Source: Clostridia bacterium (GTDB lineage: Bacteria > Bacillota > Clostridia > Christensenellales > Aristaeellaceae). Taken from it: a stretch of 33,188 bases of DNA. Positions 23,971 to 30,926 of the stretch are shown here, piece by piece (the first letter of the stretch is position 1; every line of letters begins with the position of its first letter). A program made the translations under genes and the position numbers. Under the pieces are notes generated by a model. That model was not told the DNA's origin. It did not search any database and saw nothing but the letters and a program-made list of their open reading frames with translations. Where the stretch lies: contig JAFUHD010000072.1 of the NCBI GenBank assembly GCA_017469025.1, positions 1 through 33,188 of the forward strand. Direction: 5' to 3'.

Positions 23971-25011
23971 ATGATACAGTTGTCCGAAACTGCACGTCAG
24001 GAAGCCCGGCAGCGCTGGGACCACGTGGCAAAACCGCTTCATTCACTGGGCCATCTGGAATCCATGATCACCCGGATCGCCGCCATCCAGAGAACCGCTG
24101 ATATTGCCATTGTTCCCCGCTGTGTACTTGTTTTCTGCGGTGATCATGGTGTAACCTGCCAGGGCATCTCTCAATGCGGCAGTGATGTCACACGTCGTGT
24201 CGCATTATCCATTGCGCAGGGGACATCGAATATCAACCTGATGGCCGGCAGTACGAATGCAGACGTATTCTGCATTGACATGGGCATGTCAGAGCCGGCA
24301 GACGATCCCCGCATCATCCTGCACCGTCTGGGAAACGGAACAGCAGATCTGTCATCCGGTCCCGCCATGAGCCGCAGACAGGCTGAAGAAGGCATTCAGG
24401 CAGGTATCCGGCTCGTGAACGGCATGCGTGAACGCGGATACCGGCTCATCGCTACCGGCGAAATGGGCATCGGCAATACCACAAGTGCCGCCGCCCTTTC
24501 CTGTGCCTATCTGAATCTTTCGCCTGAAAATGCAGCAGGACGCGGTGCCGGACTGTCTGATGCCGGGCTGGCACATAAAAAAGAAATCATCCGGCATGCC
24601 CTGCATGTAAACGCAGGGTCCCTGAATGATCCTGTAGATACACTTGCTGCACTTGGCGGTTTTGAAATAGCAGGTATGACAGGTGCATTCATCGGCGCTG
24701 CTGCCTGCGGCCTCCCTATTATAATAGACGGTGTCATCTCCGCAGTGTCCGCCCTTGCCGCAATGCGTATAGAGCCTCAGGTACAGTCATATCTGCTGGC
24801 GTCCCATCTTGGGCGGGAACCAGTTTCCACCTGCCTGATGGATGCCCTGCATCTGTCTCCCGTCCTCCATGCAGATCTGGCTCTCGGAGAAGGTACCGGC
24901 GCGGTTCTCCTCTTCCCACTTCTGGATGCAGCCTATGCCGTCTATACCGGGCAGCATACCTTTGACAGTCTCAACATGGAGGCATACAGACCTCTGGGAG
25001 GCGAATTATGA
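23971..25011 (+). CDS. cobT: nicotinate-nucleotide:dimethylbenzimidazole phosphoribosyltransferase
   Basis: This 346-residue enzyme activates the lower-ligand base to its alpha-ribotide for the nucleotide loop. Conserved parts include CGDHGVTCQGISQ, DMGMSEPADD, GEMGIGNTTSAAAL, DGVISAVSALAAM and the C-terminal ALGEGTGAVLLFPLLD, which carries the catalytic Glu. ATG 23971 lies two bases after the cbiB stop; an in-frame ATG at 23956 overlaps cbiB, and neither has a strong ribosome site. No bluB or bza genes are in the window, so the base is made elsewhere or imported. It ends in an ATGA overlap with cobU. Confidence 0.93.
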   Translation: MIQLSETARQEARQRWDHVAKPLHSLGHLESMITRIAAIQRTADIAIVPRCVLVFCGDHGVTCQGISQCGSDVTRRVALSIAQGTSNINLMAGSTNADVFCIDMGMSEPADDPRIILHRLGNGTADLSSGPAMSRRQAEEGIQAGIRLVNGMRERGYRLIATGEMGIGNTTSAAALSCAYLNLSPENAAGRGAGLSDAGLAHKKEIIRHALHVNAGSLNDPVDTLAALGGFEIAGMTGAFIGAAACGLPIIIDGVISAVSALAAMRIEPQVQSYLLASHLGREPVSTCLMDALHLSPVLHADLALGEGTGAVLLFPLLDAAYAVYTGQHTFDSLNMEAYRPLGGEL

Positions 25012-25574
25012 TTACCCTGATCACCGGCGGAAGTGGCTGCGGGAAATCCGTCTGGGCGGAAAAAACCATCCACGCAATCTCGCCGGAACAGAAATATTAT
25101 CTGGCTACCATGCAGTACATGGATCCGGAAACCGGCATGCGTATTGAACGCCACCGCCGTCAGCGGGCTGGAATGAATTTCGAAACCATTGAATGCCCGA
25201 CAGATATCGGTTCGATACATTTACCAGAGCATACCACCGTTCTGCTCGAAGACATTCCGAATCTTCTGGCCAATGAAATGTTCGGCGGAGGAAACTGGAC
25301 CCGCATTCTGCCCGGATTCCTTCGCCTTTCTGAACGCTGTAGCCACTTTTTTGTGGTCACAAATGATGTTTTTTCAGACGGAGACACGTATTCAGATGAA
25401 ACCCGGCAGTATATGCATCATCTGGCAGAGATTAACCGCAGTCTCGCAGCCGTTGCGGATCATGTTGTAGAAGTCGTCTACTCCATTCCGGTTTTCCTGA
25501 AAGGAAATAGCCTGGCACTCTGTGACGGTCTGTCAAAAAAGACATCTGCGGTTGATACGATGCCGAAAGCTTAA
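25008..25574 (+). CDS. cobU: adenosylcobinamide kinase / guanylyltransferase (CobU), divergent C-terminus
   Basis: This 188-residue protein phosphorylates cobinamide and transfers GMP to it. The P-loop is GGSGCGKS (7-14), and His 49 in RIERHRRQR matches the residue that is guanylylated in CobU. The usual C-terminal NEVGxGIVP segment is replaced by TNDVFSDGDTYSDE, while the end (AAVADHVVEVVYSIPVFLKG) still follows the CobU pattern. A second, shorter gene 0.8 kb downstream keeps the GIVP motif but lacks the P-loop. The start is an ATGA overlap with cobT. About 75 bases separate it from the preferred cobS start. Confidence 0.88.
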   Translation: MITLITGGSGCGKSVWAEKTIHAISPEQKYYLATMQYMDPETGMRIERHRRQRAGMNFETIECPTDIGSIHLPEHTTVLLEDIPNLLANEMFGGGNWTRILPGFLRLSERCSHFFVVTNDVFSDGDTYSDETRQYMHHLAEINRSLAAVADHVVEVVYSIPVFLKGNSLALCDGLSKKTSAVDTMPKA

Positions 25575-25648
25575 GCTGTTTTATGAATACGCTGCTTCCT
25601 TCCCGGATGTCCTGTTCCGACAGGCGAATACAAAGAAAGAGGCATACC

Positions 25649-26410
25649 TTGCACCTGTTTTCATCACTTGTCATTGCATTTTCAACATATTCCCGCATTC
25701 CCATGCCCGCTGTATCATGGACCGATGAAAACCGCAGACTCACCTTTTGTTTTTTTCCTCTGATCGGTCTTGTCACAGGCTTCATCATGGCAGTATGGCT
25801 TTTTCTGTGTGAAAAGCTGTCTGTCGGTCCGCTGCTAAAGGGATGCGTTGCAGCTTCTCTGCCGCTTCTTGTTACAGGCGGCATCCACATGGATGGATTC
25901 ATGGATACCTGTGATGCTCTGGCCTCCTGGCAGCCGCCTGAAAAGCGGCTGGAAATCCTTAAGGACAGTCATGTCGGCGCCTTTGCAGTCATCGGTTGTG
26001 CTGTCTATCTCCTGCTCATGACCGGACTGCTCTCAGAGTGTACCCTGGAGGACGCCCTGCCTGTCTGCATTTGTTTTGTCCTTTCACGTGCCCTGAGTGC
26101 CTACCTGTCCGTCACACGGAAACAGGCCCGGCAAAATGGTATGCTTTCCGGATTTGCAGGCAGTGCCGCATCCGGCACCGTCCGGCGTTCATCCATCCTG
26201 TATGTGCTGCTTTGTACCTGCTGTTTATTCTATGCGCTTGGGATGCGTGCCGTTTTTCATCTGCTGTTTACTGCACTCACCGTGGTATATTATTGCAGAA
26301 TGACTGACAGGTACTTTGGCGGCGTAACCGGTGATCTTGCCGGCTGGTTCCTCCAGATTTCCGAAATCACTGGCATCGCCTGTATTGTTTTGGGAGGAAA
26401 AATCATATGA
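25649..26410 (+). CDS. cobS: adenosylcobinamide-GDP ribazoletransferase (cobalamin synthase), probable TTG start
   Basis: This integral membrane enzyme joins adenosylcobinamide-GDP to alpha-ribazole phosphate, completing the cofactor. Signatures are FSTYSRIPMP at the start, FPLIGLVTG, GGIHMDGFMDTCDAL (metal-binding acids) and KDSHVGAFAVIG. I chose TTG 25649 because GAAAGAGG lies six bases upstream and the protein then begins about 16 residues before SRIPMP, as CobS proteins do, giving 253 residues (usual about 250). An ATG at 25583 would add 22 basic residues and has no ribosome site. The end overlaps the next gene by ATGA. Confidence 0.9.
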   Translation: MHLFSSLVIAFSTYSRIPMPAVSWTDENRRLTFCFFPLIGLVTGFIMAVWLFLCEKLSVGPLLKGCVAASLPLLVTGGIHMDGFMDTCDALASWQPPEKRLEILKDSHVGAFAVIGCAVYLLLMTGLLSECTLEDALPVCICFVLSRALSAYLSVTRKQARQNGMLSGFAGSAASGTVRRSSILYVLLCTCCLFYALGMRAVFHLLFTALTVVYYCRMTDRYFGGVTGDLAGWFLQISEITGIACIVLGGKII

Positions 26411-26733
26411 AGCTGTACATAGGCGGCGCCTTTCAGGGGCAGGCAGCACTGGCCCGCACTCAAAATCCGGATGCTGTTATCATTGAAGACTTTCATCTGC
26501 TGATCCGTGAAAAAATGAATCAGCATGCCGATATACAGGAATATATCAAAACACTCTGCGAAACGCAGCCTGACTGTGTGATCGTTTCGGATGAAATCGG
26601 ATCCGGCATCGTTCCGATTGATCAAAATGACCGTCTGTGGCGCGAAACCGTTGGACGGGCACTCTGTACCATTGCCCGTCAGGCAGAGCAGGTAATCCGT
26701 GTTGTATGCGGTATAGGCGTACGTATCAAATGA
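26407..26733 (+). CDS. short CobU-like protein without a functional P-loop
   Basis: This 108-residue protein resembles CobU at both ends but lacks the middle. It opens KLYIGGAFQGQ, where CobU has GGxxSGKS, so the ATP-binding Lys and Ser are absent, as is the guanylylated His region. The C-terminal half keeps VSDEIGSGIVPIDQNDRLWRETVGR and ends VIRVVCGIGVRIK, close to canonical CobU. It is not a broken gene: the frame is clean and both ends are ATGA-coupled (to cobS and cobC). It may assist the full-length CobU, whose own GIVP segment is missing, or bind a corrinoid intermediate. Function is unproven. Similar short proteins may exist in other Clostridia, but I cannot verify that here. Confidence 0.75.
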   Translation: MKLYIGGAFQGQAALARTQNPDAVIIEDFHLLIREKMNQHADIQEYIKTLCETQPDCVIVSDEIGSGIVPIDQNDRLWRETVGRALCTIARQAEQVIRVVCGIGVRIK

Positions 26734-27293
26734 AGATCATTCTGATTCGTCACGGTGCCACACAGGGAAACCTGGAAGGACGGTATATCGGCAGCCGGAC
26801 AGATGAACCTCTGTGCGAAGAGGGAATCCAGGTTTTGCAGCGTTCACATTATCCGGAAGCCTGCCGCGTATTCGTCAGCCCTATGCGCCGCTGTCTTGAG
26901 ACTGCCAAAGTCATCTATCCCGCTGTGCCCCCGCAGATTGTGAATGACTTCAGGGAATGCGACTTTGGTCGCTTCGAAGGCAGGAATTACGCAGAACTGA
27001 ACGGACGGGAAGACTACCAGGCATGGATTGATTCCGGCGGTACACTGCCCTTCCCTGGCGGAGAAAGCCGTCTTATGTTTGCCAGCAGATCTGTTTCCGC
27101 TTTTCAGCAGCTTCTCCCCAGGATGAAAAACACAAATGCCCTTATTGTCCACGGCGGGACCATTATGGCCATCATGGAAGCCTATGCCCGTCCAAAGAAA
27201 GACTATTTTGCCTATCAGGTCCATAATGGATCCGGTTTTATACTGGATCCGGAAACCGGAGACTGGACGGGCTTAAATCAGATGACTGCCTGA
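26730..27293 (+). CDS. cobC: alpha-ribazole phosphatase (histidine phosphatase)
   Basis: This 187-residue histidine-phosphatase protein has the phosphohistidine motif LIRHGAT (His 8), Arg/Glu at RECDFGRFEG (75-84) and the second catalytic His 141 in IVHGGT. In this operon the role is removal of the 5' phosphate from alpha-ribazole phosphate or from adenosylcobalamin 5'-phosphate. The family also includes phosphoglycerate mutases, so context decides the call. The start is an ATGA overlap with the short cobU-like gene. It is the last operon gene; six T at about 27311-27316 follow, but only a poor hairpin precedes them. Confidence 0.87.
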   Translation: MKIILIRHGATQGNLEGRYIGSRTDEPLCEEGIQVLQRSHYPEACRVFVSPMRRCLETAKVIYPAVPPQIVNDFRECDFGRFEGRNYAELNGREDYQAWIDSGGTLPFPGGESRLMFASRSVSAFQQLLPRMKNTNALIVHGGTIMAIMEAYARPKKDYFAYQVHNGSGFILDPETGDWTGLNQMTA

Positions 27294-27336
27294 CTGGACA
27301 TACCGACAGTTTTTTCGTTCAAAGTCATTCCGGCAT

Positions 27337-27365
27337 ATGACAAATGTACTGAAACCGCATATAAT
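27337..27365 (+). promoter_or_regulatory. promoter of the aldolase-kinase operon
   Basis: ATGACA (27337-27342, five of six) and a perfect TATAAT (27360-27365) are 17 bases apart. Transcription should start near 27372, about 33 bases before the aldolase ATG, which makes this operon independent of the cobalamin genes. Confidence 0.72.
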
Positions 27366-27404
27366 GGGCGTATAAACCGTTGTAATGTTCTCCGGAGGTA
27401 TGCT

Positions 27405-28079
27405 ATGACATTCACACGTTCAACTGCGCTTCAACAGATTAAAACCCATAAGCTGATTGCCATCCTTCGCGGTGTTCCCATGGAACACACAGACTGCGTT
27501 GTACAGGCACTGCTGGAAGGCGGCATTCATGTACTGGAATTTACCTTTGATCACGGGCAGCCGGACTGTATCGAGGCGACTGCAGCAAAGATTCAGCATG
27601 TATCCGGCAAGTATGGAGATACACTTGTCATCGGCTGCGGTACGGCACTGTCTGTTGAGGAAGCAGAAGCCGCACATGAGGCAGGTGCATCCCTGGTCAT
27701 TACCCCAAATGTGAATCCGGATGTGATACACCGCACGCGTGAGCTGGATATGGTTTCCATGCCCGGTGCAATGACACCTACGGAAATTGAGCTTGCCTGG
27801 CGTTCAGGCGCAGACATTGTAAAGATCTTTCCTGCCGGAAATCTCGGTCCCGGCTATATTAAAGCCATACGCGGACCACTGGGACATATACCGCTCAGTG
27901 CGGTCGGGGGCATGTCCGTGGATAATATTCCTGCCTTTCTGGATGCCGGTGTCTGCGGTTTCGGTCTTGGTGGTCCACTTGTCATTCCTGCAGCTGTAAA
28001 GAGCGGTGATTATGCGGCAATTGAAGCGCGCGCTCTCGCCTTTGTCAAAGCTGTACATGACTGGGAGGCAGCCAGATGA
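27405..28079 (+). CDS. 2-dehydro-3-deoxy-phosphogluconate/phosphogalactonate aldolase
   Basis: This 224-residue class I aldolase of the KDPG/KDPGal family splits the six-carbon keto-deoxy phosphate into pyruvate and glyceraldehyde 3-phosphate. The Schiff-base Lys is K140 in DIVKIFPA, the general acid/base Glu 45 lies in LEFTF, and IAILRGV and GCGTALSVEEAEAAHEAGA are the other family segments. CGGAGG precedes the ATG. The adjacent kinase of the DgoK family suggests galactonate (KDPGal) use, as with DgoA, although Eda-type proteins act on both epimers and I leave the symbol empty. Confidence 0.9.
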   Translation: MTFTRSTALQQIKTHKLIAILRGVPMEHTDCVVQALLEGGIHVLEFTFDHGQPDCIEATAAKIQHVSGKYGDTLVIGCGTALSVEEAEAAHEAGASLVITPNVNPDVIHRTRELDMVSMPGAMTPTEIELAWRSGADIVKIFPAGNLGPGYIKAIRGPLGHIPLSAVGGMSVDNIPAFLDAGVCGFGLGGPLVIPAAVKSGDYAAIEARALAFVKAVHDWEAAR

Positions 28080-29095
28080 ACGTTATCCTCATCATTGACG
28101 GAGGCACGACCAATCTGAGAGTCCACCTCCTTAACGCGGACACCCTGGCGGTAATCGACTCCCGGAAAACAGACGGCGGTGTACGCTGTACCGCCATGGA
28201 TGGAAACAACATGCGCCTCAAAACGCTTCTGCGGGATACAATAAATGAACTGCTCGACAGGCATACGCTTTCCAGGGCTTCTGTTACAGACTGCATCGCA
28301 TATGGCATGATTACCAGCGGCATGGGGCTTGTTGAAATACCGCATGTTCCCGCCCCTGCATCTCAAGATGACCTCGCTCGGTACATGGTAACCAGATCAT
28401 TTCCGGATGTCTGCCCCTTCCCCATCCGGTTTATCCCGGGTGTCCGGAATTTTGCAGAAGCAGTTAACCTTTCAAACTGTGCTGCCATGGACATGATGCG
28501 TGGTGAGGAAACCGAATCAATTGGGCTCTATCAGCTTCTTCATCCCTGCAGGGATGCTCTCTTTGTCCTACCCGGATCCCATAACAAATTCGTTCACATG
28601 CGCTCAGACGGTACAATTCTCGGATGCATGACCTCCATCTCAGGAGAACTGCTTGATTCCATTACCCATCATACCATACTGTCAGATGCCGTCGGTCACA
28701 CCTTTCTCCCCGCAGAATCCTATTCACCGGATCTGGTCAGAGCAGGTGCTGCAGAATGTGTCAGGAGCGGTCTCGGCCGTGCTGCTTTTGCCGGCCGCAT
28801 TCTGAAAACCCTCGGGGGCCAGGATACCGCCGCCATTCAGAACTGGATTCTGGGTGCGGTTCTGGCTGAGGATGTCAAGGCAATGGACAGCTTCACAAAA
28901 GGACAGCACATACAGATCTATATTGCCGGCAAATCCCCTTTGCAGAGCGCTTTTCTGGATGTACTCACTGAAGTGAGCAGCTGCGCGGCTGAACCTGTTG
29001 CCGCTGCGGATGCAGGACAGATGGGCATTTTGGGTGCGCTTACAATCAGCGGCATAATCAGGGAAGGCAATAGCCGCCTGGGATCCTCCACATAA
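28076..29095 (+). CDS. dgoK: 2-dehydro-3-deoxygalactonokinase
   Basis: This 339-residue sugar kinase of the DgoK family (ASKHA-type fold) phosphorylates 2-keto-3-deoxygalactonate. The phosphate-binding loop IDGGTTNLRVHL is at the N-terminus. Family segments MITSGMGLVEIPHVPAP, the MMRGEETES motif and FVLPGSHNKFV follow in order, with a C-terminal GILGAL. Coupled to the aldolase by ATGA, it supplies the aldolase substrate in the De Ley-Doudoroff galactonate route. No galactonate dehydratase or transporter is in the window. A strong terminator follows 17 bases after the stop. Confidence 0.9.
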   Translation: MNVILIIDGGTTNLRVHLLNADTLAVIDSRKTDGGVRCTAMDGNNMRLKTLLRDTINELLDRHTLSRASVTDCIAYGMITSGMGLVEIPHVPAPASQDDLARYMVTRSFPDVCPFPIRFIPGVRNFAEAVNLSNCAAMDMMRGEETESIGLYQLLHPCRDALFVLPGSHNKFVHMRSDGTILGCMTSISGELLDSITHHTILSDAVGHTFLPAESYSPDLVRAGAAECVRSGLGRAAFAGRILKTLGGQDTAAIQNWILGAVLAEDVKAMDSFTKGQHIQIYIAGKSPLQSAFLDVLTEVSSCAAEPVAAADAGQMGILGALTISGIIREGNSRLGSST

Positions 29096-29112
29096 GACAG
29101 ACAAATAATACA

Positions 29113-29161
29113 GGGCAGGAAGTCCACACGTTCACTCGTGCGGATTTCCTGCCCTTTTTTT
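29113..29161 (+). terminator. strong terminator between convergent operons
   Basis: GGGCAGGAA (29113-29121) pairs with TTCCTGCCC (29146-29154), extended by a G-U pair, TCC with GGA, and CACG with CGTG, and is followed by seven U on the plus strand. It ends the dgoK operon. On the minus strand a moderately U-rich tail (TGTATTATTTGT) follows the same hairpin, so it probably also ends the ABC exporter transcript. Confidence 0.9.
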
Positions 29162-29165
29162 ACGT

Positions 29166-30926
29166 TCAGCCTGCCTCAAGACCAGCAAACTGTGCATTGT
29201 ACAGCGACGTGTAAAATCCATTTTGTGCCATCAGGGAATCGTGATTTCCCTGTTCAATCACACGTCCATTCTGCATGACAAGAATGTTGTCTGCATTGTG
29301 AATGGTTGAAAGGCGGTGCGCAACGATAAAGCTTGTCCTGCCTTTCATGAGTGTGTCGAAGGCATCCTGTATTTTGAGTTCCGTTCGGGTATCAATGGAA
29401 GATGTTGCCTCATCCAGTATCAGCATGGGTGGATGGCACAGCATGATTCTCGTAATACAAAGCAGCTGTTTCTGCCCCTGACTGAGACTGTCATCCCGGA
29501 TGACGGTATCAAGACCTTCCGGCATCCGCCTGATAAATGACCAGCTGTGCGCGTCTTTACATGCCTGAATGATTTCCTCATCCGTTGCATCCGGTTTTCC
29601 AAAGGCTACATTCTCACGAACCGTGCCCTCACGAAGCCAGGTCTCCTGCAGAACCATGCCGTACTTTCTGCGCAGTGAATGTCTGGTAATACCGGCAATG
29701 TTCTGGCTGTCCACACAGATTTCGCCCCGGTCGACATCATAAAAACGCATCAGGAGATTGATGAGCGTTGTCTTGCCGCAGCCGGTCGGCCCTACAATGG
29801 CCGTCTTTGTTCCGGCATTTGCAGTAAAACTGAAATGTTCAATGAGCTGTTTGGACTTGTCATAGGAGAAAGAGACGTCCCGGATATCAACGCATCCCTC
29901 ACCTGCAGTCAGCACATGATCTGTTTCACGCGGTTCAGGCACGGCTTCAATCAGTTCAAAGACGCGGGCAGCACACGCGAGCGCATTCTGAAGTTCCGTA
30001 ATGACCGAACTGATATCATTGAATGGTTTCATATACTGGTTTGCATAGGACAGAAGCACAGTAAGTCCGCCGACACTGAGTGCACCTGACAGAATCCGGT
30101 GTGCGCCGCTCAGCGCTACAACCGCATATATGACATTGTTTACAGCACGCGTGGATGGATTTGTCAGGGAGCTGAAAAAGACCGCACTCTGAGAGTACTT
30201 TCGAAGCTCCTCGTTGATCTTTGAAAAACGGCCTGATACCCGTTCCTCACATCCAAAGGCCTTAACGACCTTCTCATTTCCAATGATTTCATTGATCAGT
30301 GCGGTTTGTTTTCCGCGCGTATCTGTCTGTTTCTTAAACATCGTGTAGGAACGCGTTGCAATGAAACGTGCCACCAGAAAACTGACCGGTGTCAGTACAA
30401 GGACAAGCAATGTGATTTCCACGCTCTTCGACAGCATGAACCCCAGGGTGAAGAGTATGGTTACCACACCGGAAAACAGCTGTGAGAAGCCCAGCAAAAG
30501 ACCGTCAGCAAGCTGATCCGTATCTGCAATAACACGCTGAACAATATCGCCCGTACTGTGTGCATCCAGATAGGAAAGCGGCAGCACCTGAATCCGCCGG
30601 ATGGCTTTGGCACGAATGTCCTGAACCGTCCTGTATGTGAGACGGTTATTGATGAGATTCATGATAAATGTCATCCCGGAAGCTGCCAGGATCAGCGCCA
30701 GAATCCAGATCAGTATTCTGCCGATCCCGGCAAAATCAACGGCATCTTTCCCCGCAACCAGATCAATGGCATCGCCAAACAGAATCGGCACATACAGCTG
30801 CATAACGGCGGCCACTGCCGCCAGCACTACGCTGAAGAACAGAAGCAGCCTGTAACGGCCAATCACGGCCAGAACCTTTTTGAGGGTTTCAGTACTGTTT
30901 GCCTGAACTTTTTTCCCACTGTTCAT
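29166..30926 (-). CDS. ABC exporter half-transporter with consensus Walker B and variant signature
   Basis: This 586-residue type IV (MDR-like) ABC exporter subunit has an N-terminal six-helix membrane domain (about 20-315) and a C-terminal ATPase. The Walker A is GPTGCGKTT (about 379), the signature is the variant LSQGQ (about 479), and the Walker B ILDEATSSID has the catalytic Glu (about 500). With the upstream partner it should form a heterodimer with one catalytic and one degenerate ATP site, as in TM287/288 and BmrCD. The substrate is unknown; multidrug or peptide export is typical. Its start overlaps the partner's stop by ATGA. Confidence 0.9.
   Translation of the reverse strand: MNSGKKVQANSTETLKKVLAVIGRYRLLLFFSVVLAAVAAVMQLYVPILFGDAIDLVAGKDAVDFAGIGRILIWILALILAASGMTFIMNLINNRLTYRTVQDIRAKAIRRIQVLPLSYLDAHSTGDIVQRVIADTDQLADGLLLGFSQLFSGVVTILFTLGFMLSKSVEITLLVLVLTPVSFLVARFIATRSYTMFKKQTDTRGKQTALINEIIGNEKVVKAFGCEERVSGRFSKINEELRKYSQSAVFFSSLTNPSTRAVNNVIYAVVALSGAHRILSGALSVGGLTVLLSYANQYMKPFNDISSVITELQNALACAARVFELIEAVPEPRETDHVLTAGEGCVDIRDVSFSYDKSKQLIEHFSFTANAGTKTAIVGPTGCGKTTLINLLMRFYDVDRGEICVDSQNIAGITRHSLRRKYGMVLQETWLREGTVRENVAFGKPDATDEEIIQACKDAHSWSFIRRMPEGLDTVIRDDSLSQGQKQLLCITRIMLCHPPMLILDEATSSIDTRTELKIQDAFDTLMKGRTSFIVAHRLSTIHNADNILVMQNGRVIEQGNHDSLMAQNGFYTSLYNAQFAGLEAG

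Noticed and set aside
25583..25648. N-terminal extension of CobS from the ATG at 25583
   Set aside because: No ribosome site, a very basic unconserved segment, and the TTG at 25649 gives the standard CobS N-terminus.
27294..27320. Terminator after cobC
   Set aside because: Six T are present, but I could not draw a stem longer than four pairs in front of them.
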